A DNA stretch of 64,000 nt from an uncultured Rhizobiaceae group bacterium (lineage in GTDB: Bacteria; Pseudomonadota; Alphaproteobacteria; Rhizobiales; Rhizobiaceae), in assembly GCA_937930845.1 (NCBI GenBank), contig CALHBJ010000004.1, positions 148,677-212,676 of the forward strand. Direction: 5' to 3'. Under the pieces are notes generated by a model that had not been told where the DNA came from, searched no databases, and saw only the letters and a program-made list of their open reading frames with translations. The position numbers were made by a program, and so were the translations under genes. Positions 9,009 to 17,132 of the stretch are shown here, piece after piece. Each line of letters opens with the position of its first letter. Position 1 is the stretch's first letter.

Positions 9009-10466
9009 ATGGCTAATAACTCTTCGCTCGGGACTCCCGCGCAATTGCGCGACCCGAACTACACACCACCACTGGCGCAAGCTGTCCCGCTGGGCATTCA
9101 GCATGTGCTGGCCATGTTCGTTTCGAACGTCACTCCGGCAATCATCATTGCCGGTGCTGCTGGTTTCGGCTTCGGCTCCAATTCACCCGATTTCCCGAAC
9201 CTCATATACATGATCCAAATGTCGATGCTGTTTGCGGGTGTCGCCACGCTGTTTCAGACCATCGGGTTTGGTCCTGTTGGTGCGCGTCTGCCCATCGTTC
9301 AGGGCACGTCTTTTGCGTTCATTCCAATCATGATTCCGCTCGTGGCCGGTAAAGGTGTCGATGCCATGGGTGCACTTATGTGTGGTGTCCTTGCTGGCGG
9401 TTTGTTCCATGCCTTCCTCGGCTTGTTTATCGGTAGGATCCGCTTTGCGCTGCCTCCGTTGGTAACCGGTTTGGTTGTTACAATGATTGGTCTGGCACTT
9501 GTGAAAGTTGGCATCCAGTATGCTGCTGGTGGTGTTCCCGCCATGGCTAAACTGAACGCTGCTATTGCTTCGGGCGGAGACTTGTCGGGTCAGGAATACG
9601 GTTCGTTGCTCAACTGGGGTATTGCTCTTCTGGTTGTCGTCGTAACGCTGGCCATCAAATTCTTCACTCGTGGCATTATGTCAGTTGCGGCTGTTCTGAT
9701 TGGCCTGCTGGTTGGCTATGCCGTTGCTTACATGCTTGGGATGGTTTCATTCGTGAACGTTGGTCGCGCAGCTGTGTTTGCACTGCCAACTCCATTCAAG
9801 TTCGGCTTTGATTTCTCCGTCGCTGCCATCATCGGTTTCTGCCTGATGTCCTTCATCTCCGCCATCGAGACTGTTGGTGACGTGACTGGTATCACCAAAG
9901 GTGGTGCTGGCCGTGAAGCAACTTCTGAAGAAATTCAGGGCGCAACATTTGCTGATGGTATCGGTACATTCATCTCCGGTCTGTTTGGCGCGCTGCCAAA
10001 TACGTCATTCTCACAGAACGTGGGTTTGATTGCGATGACGGGTGTGATGAGCCGCACGGTTGTTACAATTGGCGCATTGTTCCTCATCGCTGCCGGGTTC
10101 TTCCCGAAAGTTGGTGCGGTTATTTCATCTGTTCCAATCGAAGTGCTGGGTGGTGGCGTTATTGTCATGTTCGGCATGGTTGTAGCAGCTGGTATCTCAA
10201 TGCTGTCCGACGTAAACTGGAACCGCAGAAACATGATCATCTTCGCGATCTCCATCTCGGTTGGCCTTGGCTTGCAGCTTGAGCCAAATGCATTGTTCTT
10301 CCTGCCACCAACGGCAAAAGTTCTGCTGACATCCGGCTTGCTGCCTGCAGCGTTCCTGGCAATCATCTTGAACCTGGTCTTGCCTGAGGACATCGACGAT
10401 TCACAGATCGAAGAAGTTTCCGGCGGCATGCAAGGTCATGGCGAAGGAATGGACAGCAACGGCTAA
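9009..10466 (+). CDS. NCS2-family urate/xanthine permease
   Basis: 485 residues, hydrophobic throughout, about 14 membrane helices. The motif block ATSEEIQGATFADGIGTF then ALPNTSFSQNVGLIAMTGV is the TM8-TM10 signature of the nucleobase-ascorbate (COG2233) branch, with the FSQNVG pattern of urate/xanthine rather than uracil carriers. A strong ribosome site (GGGAGG) precedes the ATG. It lies 42 bases after allE in the same direction, so it supplies the pathway with purine from outside. Exact substrate (urate, xanthine or both) cannot be decided from sequence. Confidence 0.9.
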   Translation: MANNSSLGTPAQLRDPNYTPPLAQAVPLGIQHVLAMFVSNVTPAIIIAGAAGFGFGSNSPDFPNLIYMIQMSMLFAGVATLFQTIGFGPVGARLPIVQGTSFAFIPIMIPLVAGKGVDAMGALMCGVLAGGLFHAFLGLFIGRIRFALPPLVTGLVVTMIGLALVKVGIQYAAGGVPAMAKLNAAIASGGDLSGQEYGSLLNWGIALLVVVVTLAIKFFTRGIMSVAAVLIGLLVGYAVAYMLGMVSFVNVGRAAVFALPTPFKFGFDFSVAAIIGFCLMSFISAIETVGDVTGITKGGAGREATSEEIQGATFADGIGTFISGLFGALPNTSFSQNVGLIAMTGVMSRTVVTIGALFLIAAGFFPKVGAVISSVPIEVLGGGVIVMFGMVVAAGISMLSDVNWNRRNMIIFAISISVGLGLQLEPNALFFLPPTAKVLLTSGLLPAAFLAIILNLVLPEDIDDSQIEEVSGGMQGHGEGMDSNG

Positions 10467-10524
10467 CACAGCGGTTTGCTTAAATCGGTTTTGTAACTGC
10501 AAAGTTGCAAAACGGAGGAACTGG

Positions 10525-10591
10525 GCGGGGAAAATATTTTCCCGCTCTCTCCCCCCTCCAAGAAGGCTCCGTTGATCCATCACGGGGCCTT
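10525..10591 (+). terminator. Paired hairpins after the permease gene
   Basis: Two stem-loops: 10525-10545 (nine-pair stem ending GCGGG/CCCGC, AT-rich centre) and 10563-10591 (AAGGCTCCG pairing CGGGGCCTT with one G-T). An outer pair, AACGGAG at 10511 and CTCCGTT at 10567, could form a competing fold. There is no long T-run, so termination may be partial, allowing some read-through into the next gene. Confidence 0.55.
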
Positions 10592-10615
10592 CATCGTTTC
10601 AGAAAGGCTATTGGC

Positions 10616-11305
10616 ATGACGAGTGTTCCGAAGTGTTTCGTCTATCTTGGCGGCCTGTTTTTATCGATATTGTTGACCTTTCCTGCGCTGGGCCAGGTTC
10701 CGCCGTCTGCAAGTGAAATTAAGGACATGAGTGAACTGCATCAACGGGTGCATGCCGGTGATACAATCGGTGTTGCCAAATTGATTGCCAAAGGTCGTGA
10801 TTTGGAAAGCGCCGACAAACGAATGCGCACCGCCGTGCATATCGCAGCGTTTGCATCGAATGAACAAGTTCTTCGACAGTTGGCGAAAGCTGGTGCTGAC
10901 TTGAATGCACTTGAGTTCCAAAAATACGACATCGTAACGATTGCTGCTGTTGCGAACGATACCGAATTTTTGGCGACAGCATTGGAACTTGGCGCTTCGG
11001 CAAAAAACATAACCAGCCTTTATGATGGTACAGCTCTGATCGCCGCTGCGCATCTTGGGCATCATGAAGTTGTAAAAATGCTCATTGATGCAGGTGCACC
11101 GCTTGATCATGTGAACAATTTGAACTGGACCGCTCTGATTGAGTCCGTTGTTCTCGGTGACGGTGGTGAAAACCATGTCAAATCAGCGCGTCATCTCGTA
11201 GAAGCAGGGGCAAATAAATCCATCACTGACGGCAATGGTGTTTCGCCGCTAGAACACGCAATAAACCGCAACTACGAAACCATGATCGAGGTTTTGTCCA
11301 AGTAG
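10616..11305 (+). CDS. Exported ankyrin-repeat protein
   Basis: 229 residues from ATG 10616, which places a clean signal peptide at the start (hydrophobic YLGGLFLSILLTFPALG, cleavage likely after LGQ). The body has about five ankyrin repeats (for example TAVHIAAFASNEQVLRQLAKAG, TALIAAAHLGHHEVVKMLID, SPLEHAINRNYETMIEVL). Ankyrin repeats bind proteins; the target is unknown. Its position between the urate permease and a RidA gene suggests a periplasmic accessory role in this locus, but this is only context. Confidence 0.82.
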   Translation: MTSVPKCFVYLGGLFLSILLTFPALGQVPPSASEIKDMSELHQRVHAGDTIGVAKLIAKGRDLESADKRMRTAVHIAAFASNEQVLRQLAKAGADLNALEFQKYDIVTIAAVANDTEFLATALELGASAKNITSLYDGTALIAAAHLGHHEVVKMLIDAGAPLDHVNNLNWTALIESVVLGDGGENHVKSARHLVEAGANKSITDGNGVSPLEHAINRNYETMIEVLSK

Positions 11306-11348
11306 GCTGTTTTGATGTTCTGTGCCCAAATAAATCGGAGAGAAATCT

Positions 11349-11696
11349 ATGATCCAACGTATTCATACAGGCGAGCGCAGCAGCAAGATCGTCAAATATA
11401 ATGGTGTTGTTTATCTAACAGGTCAGGTGGGTGGTACCGAAGGTGACATCACCGTTCAGACCAAAGAATGCCTGTCACGGGTCGAGGCACTACTCGATGA
11501 AGCCGGTTCTTCCAAAGAGAAAATGCTGCAAGTTGAAATATGGCTCGCTGACATGACAGACTTCGCTGCAATGAACGAGGTCTGGAATGCATGGGTGCCA
11601 GAGGGTCATGCGCCGGCTCGCGCTTGCGGCCGGGTCGAAATGGCAAGACCACAGTTGAAGATCGAAATGATCGTCACTGCTGCTTACGACGACTAG
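11349..11696 (+). CDS. RidA-family (YjgF/YER057c/UK114) protein
   Basis: 115 residues spanning a whole RidA domain: GVVYLTGQVG, VEALLDEAGSSKEKMLQVEIW, and the terminal VEMARPQLKIEM containing an Arg in the usual carboxylate-binding place (ACGRVEMA). RidA proteins hydrolyse reactive enamine/imine intermediates. Purine breakdown and the neighbouring BHAC both pass through unstable imines (iminosuccinate in the BHAC), so damage control is an attractive but unproven role. GGAGAG precedes the ATG, and the gene ends at a strong terminator. Confidence 0.88.
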   Translation: MIQRIHTGERSSKIVKYNGVVYLTGQVGGTEGDITVQTKECLSRVEALLDEAGSSKEKMLQVEIWLADMTDFAAMNEVWNAWVPEGHAPARACGRVEMARPQLKIEMIVTAAYDD

Positions 11697-11703
11697 AAAA
11701 AGA

Positions 11704-11736
11704 GGCGCATTTCCAGCCAGGAAACGCGCCTTTTTT
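11704..11736. terminator. Rho-independent terminator after the RidA gene
   Basis: GGCGC-A-TTTCC pairs with GGAAA-C-GCGCC (one A-C mismatch), followed by six T on the plus strand and preceded by A-rich sequence. It can also act for a minus-strand transcript. Confidence 0.88.
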
Positions 11737-11739
11737 ACA

Positions 11740-11883
11740 TTAGAGCAGGAAGTAAGATTTATCGCTCTCCGCTTTCAACGAAGGGACAGCGGAGGCTTTT
11801 GATTTTGCCTTGCCGGCTGACACTTGAGGCTCGGATCTGGTCGGCTTTTGGGCGAGGCCATTGAAAAATTGAATTGTGAACAT
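11740..11883 (-). CDS. Possible 47-residue small protein
   Basis: An open frame ATG 11883 to TAA 11740 encodes a small basic, Ser/Ala/Lys-rich peptide starting MFTIQFFNGLAQKP and ending DKSYFLL. AAAGG lies about ten bases before the ATG, and the frame ends beside a terminator that could serve both strands. It lies downstream of the BHAC-peroxiredoxin operon on the same strand, with 109 bases between. I recognise no family; the region could equally be non-coding. Confidence 0.33.
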   Translation of the reverse strand: MFTIQFFNGLAQKPTRSEPQVSAGKAKSKASAVPSLKAESDKSYFLL

Positions 11884-11992
11884 GGGGCTGAAACCTTTTG
11901 TTTTCATTGTTTTCTTTCCGATATCTATATCATGGAAAAGTGAAAACAGATGTACTCATTTGCCATATGAGACATGCGTTCCCGCCATAGCT

Positions 11993-12511
11993 TCAGGCGC
12001 GTTTGAGCCACAGCAGAACGTCGCTGGCATTTTGTTCAGGAGAGGGGATCGGATGAAATATCTTTTCGATTTTCCCATTTCTAATAATCAATGTCAGCCG
12101 TTTATATAGCTCCATTCCTCCCGCTTTGAATGTCGGTAGCATCAGGTCGCTTTTGAGAAGCAAACCCTCATCACTAATGATTGGGAAGGGTAAGTGGAGG
12201 CGCTGGACCAGCTCTGTGTGATATTCCACGCTTTGGGTCGAGAGCCCGAAAACTTGATCTGCACCAGCTTCTTTCAATTCTGTGTAGTGATCGCGAAAGC
12301 CGCAGCTTTGAGGCGTGCAGCCGCGCGCACCTGGAATGGCATCCCATCCTTCGATGGGCTTGCCAATCGGCGGGCTGGTGCGGGGATAGACATAGACGAT
12401 TATCGTGCCGCTCAGCTTTGAAAAATTAACCGTATCGTTTGCTGTGGTGGGAAATTCCTGATCCGGCAAAAGCACATTCTTGATATGTGGCACCAGTCGC
12501 TCATCAGACAT
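11993..12511 (-). CDS. PrxQ/BCP-like peroxiredoxin, last gene of the bhc operon
   Basis: 172 residues from ATG 12511, whose eight-base overlap with the bhcD stop argues for coupling; an ATG six bases earlier is an alternative. A thioredoxin fold with GARGCTPQSCGFRDHY: the peroxidatic Cys and a second Cys five residues on (C-x4-C) are the PrxQ/bacterioferritin-comigratory-protein arrangement. It would reduce peroxides using thioredoxin. It is co-transcribed with the beta-hydroxyaspartate cycle, which uses no peroxide-forming enzyme in its core, so its role there is unexplained. Confidence 0.85.
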   Translation of the reverse strand: MSDERLVPHIKNVLLPDQEFPTTANDTVNFSKLSGTIIVYVYPRTSPPIGKPIEGWDAIPGARGCTPQSCGFRDHYTELKEAGADQVFGLSTQSVEYHTELVQRLHLPFPIISDEGLLLKSDLMLPTFKAGGMELYKRLTLIIRNGKIEKIFHPIPSPEQNASDVLLWLKRA

Positions 12512-13469
12512 CGACATCAATCGCTTTGCCTTGTGCAATTGCCAGTTCGACAGCAGCTGCTGCGCAGGCAAGATCTTGCAGGCCAACGCCGGTTCCGTCG
12601 AAAAGTGTGATTTCGTCTGCTGACGTGCGGCCCTTGTGGTCACCGTTTATCGCAGCGCCGAGTGGGGTGATGTCGTTTTTCTTTATCGCGCCTGATTTAA
12701 TAGCATGTTGGCATTCGCCGATGGAGATGGATTGCGCCACCTCGTCAGTGAACAGAGTTGCTTTCTCGATGAGATCAACGCCGACCTCTTGTTTGCCAAC
12801 GGTATCCGTTCCCATGCAGGCGAGGTGGGTGCCGGGGCTGACGTGATCAGCAATCAGAGTTGCATCAAAAGATGAGGTGATGGTTATGATAACGTCAGCC
12901 TCTTTCATGCCATCCAACTCCACCGCTTCAAATGGTAAGCCCGCTTCTTTGGCGACTTCTTCAAGGTTGGGAAGCATTTCAGGGTGGAGGTTCCAGCCAA
13001 TGACCTTTTCAAAGTTGCGATGCTCCAGTGCCGTACGTAGCTGGAACTTTGCCTGATGGCCCGCGCCGATCATGCCGATAACTTTGGCATCTTCTCTCGC
13101 CAGATGCTTGATCGAGACCGACGATGCCGCAGCCGTGCGCAGAGCAGTCAGAAGGTTGCCGCCAACCATGGCGCTCACACGGCCCGTATCGGGATCAAAC
13201 AGGAACACTGTGGATTGGTGGTTGATGATGTTGTGGCTCTCAAGATTGTTAGGCCAGTAACCGCCAGCTTTGAGACCCAGCGCCATGCCTGCTTTGTCGA
13301 ACCCGCCTTTAAATCCATAGAGCGCATCTACATGGCCAATGGCTTCACGGATGACAGGAAAGTTGTAAGCATCGCCCCGAGCCATAGCGGCAAACACGTT
13401 CTCCACAGCATCAAAGGCTGCTTCGGGCGTGACAAGAGAGGCAATTTCACTTTCGGGAACAATAATCAT
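12504..13469 (-). CDS. bhcD: Iminosuccinate reductase (ornithine cyclodeaminase family)
   Basis: 321 residues of the ornithine cyclodeaminase/mu-crystallin fold, with a Rossmann segment AKVIGMIGAGHQAKFQLRT near residues 128-146 and ALGLKAGGYWPNN in the substrate region. On family alone it could be an alanine dehydrogenase or cyclodeaminase. The call rests on its place as last of four genes in the exact bhcABCD order next to an IclR regulator. BhcD reduces iminosuccinate to L-aspartate with NAD(P)H, regenerating the amino donor used by BhcA. Confidence 0.9.
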   Translation of the reverse strand: MIIVPESEIASLVTPEAAFDAVENVFAAMARGDAYNFPVIREAIGHVDALYGFKGGFDKAGMALGLKAGGYWPNNLESHNIINHQSTVFLFDPDTGRVSAMVGGNLLTALRTAAASSVSIKHLAREDAKVIGMIGAGHQAKFQLRTALEHRNFEKVIGWNLHPEMLPNLEEVAKEAGLPFEAVELDGMKEADVIITITSSFDATLIADHVSPGTHLACMGTDTVGKQEVGVDLIEKATLFTDEVAQSISIGECQHAIKSGAIKKNDITPLGAAINGDHKGRTSADEITLFDGTGVGLQDLACAAAAVELAIAQGKAIDVDV

Positions 13470-13537
13470 CAGAGCATTCGCTTTTCACTTGGAGCAATGG
13501 TGCGGGGCGCTGCTTGAGCGCCCCGTCTTAAATTCAA

Positions 13538-14701
13538 TCAATAGGCTTTACCGCGAGCCGAAACCGGCCAGAGCTTTTCCACCCTGCCGTTGCGAACGCC
13601 CACATACCAGTCATGGACGTTGCAGGTTGGGTCACAATGACCGGGAACGAGCTTGAGTTTGTCGTTCACCTTCAGCACTCCGTCAGGGTCGGACACAACG
13701 CCATGTTCATCAGAACATTTTACGTATTCCACATCGTCACGACCATAAACGGTGGGCAGGCCGGAATCGACGGACTGGGCTTTCAAGCCTGCGTCGACGA
13801 TGGCTTTGTCGGCTTTCGCATGGCTCATGACAGAGGTGAGAATGAACAGGGCGTTTTCCCATTCGTTCTCGTCAATACGCTTGCCTTCTTTATCCAAGAT
13901 GCGGCCGTAATCGGCATCCATGAATGCGTAAGAACCACACTGTAATTCGTTGAACACACCTGAATTGCTCTCGAAGTAGTAGCTTCCAGTGCCACCGCCA
14001 CCGACAATATCGCATTCCAGACCTTCAGTCTTCAGGCCTTCGACGGCATTGCGCACCATGTCGATGGCAATATCTGTCTTGGCCTTGCGGTCGTTATAGG
14101 AACCCATGTGCTGCATCGCACCCTGATAGGCTTGGATGCCAGCGAATTTCAGGTTTTCTGCTTCATCGATTGCCTTGGCGATCTTGACCACTTCTTCGGT
14201 GGTCAACACTCCGCAACGGCCTGCACCGCAGTCGATTTCAACGAGGCACTCAATTTCTGTGCCGTGTTTTTGCGCAGCAGCGGAAAGATCGGCAATATTA
14301 TCGATGTCGTCAACGCAACAGATTGTACGCGCGCCCAGTTTTGGCATCCGTGCGAGGCGATCTATCTTTTCCGGCTGGCGCACTTGGTTGGACACCAGCA
14401 CGTCCTTGATGCCGCCACGGGCAAATACTTCAGCTTCGGAAACTTTCTGACAACAAACTCCCACGGAACCGCCGAGTGCTTCCTGCAGCAAGGCAACATC
14501 AACCGACTTGTGCATTTTTCCGTGCACGCGATGGCGCATGCCGTGTTTTGTTGCGTAGTCGCCCATCTTTTTTATGTTGCGCTCCAACGCATCGAGATCG
14601 AGCACAAGGCAGGGGGTTTGGATGTCTTTTTCGTCCATGCCCATTCTGGCTGGGATGTTGAATCCAACTTCGAATTCGTTGTTTCCGGTCATAACGTTCA
14701 T
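13538..14701 (-). CDS. bhcC: beta-Hydroxyaspartate aldolase
   Basis: 387 residues from ATG 14701, preceded by AAGGA at a spacing of about nine; earlier in-frame codons lack family resemblance. A DSD1/D-threonine-aldolase type PLP enzyme: TPCLVLDLDALERNI, then HRVHGKMHKSVDVA carrying the PLP lysine, VEIDCGAGRCGV and the metal-binding C-terminal VPGHCDPTCN. BhcC joins glyoxylate and glycine to form (2R,3S)-beta-hydroxyaspartate. Alternatives such as D-serine dehydratase fit the fold but not the operon context. Confidence 0.92.
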   Translation of the reverse strand: MNVMTGNNEFEVGFNIPARMGMDEKDIQTPCLVLDLDALERNIKKMGDYATKHGMRHRVHGKMHKSVDVALLQEALGGSVGVCCQKVSEAEVFARGGIKDVLVSNQVRQPEKIDRLARMPKLGARTICCVDDIDNIADLSAAAQKHGTEIECLVEIDCGAGRCGVLTTEEVVKIAKAIDEAENLKFAGIQAYQGAMQHMGSYNDRKAKTDIAIDMVRNAVEGLKTEGLECDIVGGGGTGSYYFESNSGVFNELQCGSYAFMDADYGRILDKEGKRIDENEWENALFILTSVMSHAKADKAIVDAGLKAQSVDSGLPTVYGRDDVEYVKCSDEHGVVSDPDGVLKVNDKLKLVPGHCDPTCNVHDWYVGVRNGRVEKLWPVSARGKAY

Positions 14702-14753
14702 GGGTGATTTCCTTCGGTATGAGAATGGGGGCTGCAGCGGGTTCCGTGCGAAA

Positions 14754-15737
14754 TTACATCCAGGGCAGCTTCTTGAGATCGACATTGCCGCCCGTAATGA
14801 CCACGCCAATGCGTTGTCCCGCGAACAGTTCTTTGTTCTTGATGATGGTTGCCAGCGGCACCGCGCAGCTTGGCTCCATGACGATTTTCATCCGCTGCCA
14901 GGTGAGGTACATGGCGTCGATGATCTCTTGTTCGGAGGCGAGCAGGATGTCGGAAACATGGTTGCGGACGAAATGCCAGGTGAGATTTTTCAGCGGCACT
15001 TTAAGACCGTCCGCAATGGTCACAGGCGTATCGTCAGCGATGATCTGGCCAGACTTGAATGACTGGTAGGCATCATCGGCGGTCTCCGGTTCTGCTGCAA
15101 AAATTTTCGTGTTCGGCGCTATGTTCGACATGGTCAGACAAGTGCCTGAAATCATCCCGCCGCCGCCGATAGGGGCGATAATGGCATCCAATTCTCCCAC
15201 CTGCTCATGCATCTCTTTTGAGCATGTTGCCTGACCCGCAATTACGCGGGGGTCGTTGTAAGGGTGCACAAAGTCGGCCCCGGACTTTGCGACAACATCG
15301 GCGAAAACCTGTTCACGTGACGTGGTGCTTGGTTCGCACTCAACGACAGTTGCGCCATAGCCGCGCATGGCTTCTTTTTTGGCTTCCGGGGCAGTGCGCG
15401 GCACGACAACAGAGACGGGGATGCCGCGGCGTCCGGCGGCATAGGAAAGACATAGGCCGTGATTGCCAGATGAATGAGTGGCAACACCTTTTGCAGCCGC
15501 TTCATCTGAAAGACCAAAGACGGCATTTGATGCGCCACGGGCTTTGAAAGCCCCCGCTTTTTGCAGATTTTCACATTTGAAAAACAATTCTGCGCCAGTC
15601 AGTTCGTTCATGAATTCGCTGGTCAAAATGGGCGTGCGGTGAATGTGGGGCTCGATGCGTTTGTGTGCAGCCTCGACATCTTCATAAGTTGGGATGATGG
15701 ACGGATCGAGATCCGGCTCGTTTGCTGGCTCGTTCAT
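14754..15737 (-). CDS. bhcB: beta-Hydroxyaspartate dehydratase
   Basis: 327 residues of fold-type II PLP enzyme: K65 in KAGAFKARGASN is the Schiff-base lysine, SSGNHG binds the cofactor ring and the glycine-rich PIGGGGMISG holds the phosphate. The family also contains threonine dehydratase and serine racemase; operon position identifies it as BhcB, which removes water from beta-hydroxyaspartate to give iminosuccinate. ATG overlaps the bhcA stop as ATGA. Confidence 0.92.
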   Translation of the reverse strand: MNEPANEPDLDPSIIPTYEDVEAAHKRIEPHIHRTPILTSEFMNELTGAELFFKCENLQKAGAFKARGASNAVFGLSDEAAAKGVATHSSGNHGLCLSYAAGRRGIPVSVVVPRTAPEAKKEAMRGYGATVVECEPSTTSREQVFADVVAKSGADFVHPYNDPRVIAGQATCSKEMHEQVGELDAIIAPIGGGGMISGTCLTMSNIAPNTKIFAAEPETADDAYQSFKSGQIIADDTPVTIADGLKVPLKNLTWHFVRNHVSDILLASEQEIIDAMYLTWQRMKIVMEPSCAVPLATIIKNKELFAGQRIGVVITGGNVDLKKLPWM

Positions 15738-16933
15738 GCTGCATCCTTTAGAGGCGACAATTTTTCGGCTTCGTTCTTGCGGAAATATTCCTGGGCCGCA
15801 GCCACGCCGGAACCCGCTGCGATTGGGAATTTGAGATCACGCATGGTCATTTCTGCGGCCGAAAGACCGGAGCAAACCATTACATCCGTCAGCATGCCCA
15901 AGTGACCGATCCGGAACACTTTGCCAGCCACTTCACCAAGGCCAACGCCAAAGGCGACGCCGTATTTTTCAGCGGCATGGGTGACGAATTTCGTGCCGTC
16001 GAATTTCGCAGGAACTACAACGGCGCTTACAGTGTCGGAGTATAAATCAGGCGAATTGGCGCATAGTTTCAAACCCCAGGCTGAAACGGCTTCGCGGACA
16101 CCTTGGGCCAGGCGGTGGTGGCGAGCAAAGACGTTCTCAAGCCCTTCGTTTTCCAACATGCCGATCGCATGATTTAGTCCACGGATGAGCTGCACCGGCG
16201 GCGTATAGGGAAAACCGCCTGCAGCATTTGTGTTGAGCATGTCGCGGAAGTCGAAGAAGGTGCGGGGCAGCTTGGCGGTTTCCATTGCGGCCAGTGCTTT
16301 TGGGCTTACGCCCAGAATTGCCAGGCCAGGCGGCAGCATGAAACCTTTTTGCGAACCGGTGATGGCAATGTCGACGCCCCATTCGTCCATGCGGAAATCC
16401 ATGGAGGCAATGGAGCTGACGCCATCGACCAGCAGCATGGCAGGGTGCTTGGCTTTGGTTAGCAATTCACGCACGGCGGCGATATCTGATTTAACGCCAG
16501 TGGCCGTCTCGTTGTGGGTCACCATCACGGCTTTAATGTCTTGATCGCGGTCGCCATAAAGCGCAGCAGCGTATGCATCCAACGGGACACCTTTGCCCCA
16601 TTTCGCCTCAACAATAATGACTTTCAGCCCGTGACGTTGGCACATATCGATCCAGCGATGCGAGAACATGCCCCAACGGCCGATCAATACCTTGTCCCCA
16701 GGTGAGAGCGTGTTCGTGATCGCTGCTTCCCATGCGCCGGTTCCGGTTGACGGAAAGATGAGCGCTTCAGCAGTTGTGGTCTTCAAGATGCGTTTCACAC
16801 CGGCCAGGGCAGGTTGAAACATTTCGTTGAAGACCGAAGAGCGATGGTCGATTGTTCCAAAGTCAATCTCGCGACGCAGTTCGTCTGGAATATTGGTTGG
16901 GCCTGGGATAAAGACCGGATTTTGCATCGACAT
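15734..16933 (-). CDS. bhcA: Aspartate-glyoxylate aminotransferase
   Basis: 399 residues from ATG 16933, preceded by AGGTGA; the in-frame ATG at 16969 lacks a ribosome site. A class V aminotransferase of the serine-glyoxylate type: FIPGPTNIP at the start, FPSTGTGAWEAA, and K196 in ITGSQKGFMLPPG as the PLP lysine. In the BHAC it transfers the amino group of aspartate to glyoxylate, giving glycine and oxaloacetate. Without the operon it would be called serine-glyoxylate aminotransferase. First gene of the minus-strand bhcABCD-peroxiredoxin unit. Confidence 0.92.
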   Translation of the reverse strand: MSMQNPVFIPGPTNIPDELRREIDFGTIDHRSSVFNEMFQPALAGVKRILKTTTAEALIFPSTGTGAWEAAITNTLSPGDKVLIGRWGMFSHRWIDMCQRHGLKVIIVEAKWGKGVPLDAYAAALYGDRDQDIKAVMVTHNETATGVKSDIAAVRELLTKAKHPAMLLVDGVSSIASMDFRMDEWGVDIAITGSQKGFMLPPGLAILGVSPKALAAMETAKLPRTFFDFRDMLNTNAAGGFPYTPPVQLIRGLNHAIGMLENEGLENVFARHHRLAQGVREAVSAWGLKLCANSPDLYSDTVSAVVVPAKFDGTKFVTHAAEKYGVAFGVGLGEVAGKVFRIGHLGMLTDVMVCSGLSAAEMTMRDLKFPIAAGSGVAAAQEYFRKNEAEKLSPLKDAA

Positions 16934-17132
16934 TGAGGTCACCTGTGCTTGCTTGCAGGTTTCCAACATCGCAACATAGTTTCAGACAGGCAATTTTTTC
17001 GAAAAAGTTTTTCATTTTCGTATTTCTCATTCAACCATCTGATAATAAATGATTTTACATTTTTCATGGATTGAAATAGATTTTCAAAAATCTTGATAAA
17101 GACTATCTTGAATGTGTTGCAAGCGGTGAAAA
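16934..17132. promoter_or_regulatory. bhcR-bhcA divergent operator/promoter region
   Basis: A 199-base AT-rich region between divergent genes with three palindromes: TTTTTCGAAAAA at 16995-17006, TTTCA-TGGAT-TGAAA at 17062-17076, and GATTTT-CA-AAAATC at 17079-17092. The last two are adjacent, about one and a half helical turns apart, and lie just upstream of bhcR. IclR-type regulators bind such tandem palindromes, and BhcR is known to bind this intergenic region in Paracoccus and to respond to glyoxylate. Which palindrome is the site here is inference. Confidence 0.6.

Noticed and set aside
15734..16933. Serine-glyoxylate aminotransferase of the serine cycle
   Set aside because: The family fits, but the exact bhcABCD order with an IclR regulator favours BhcA; no other serine-cycle genes are present.
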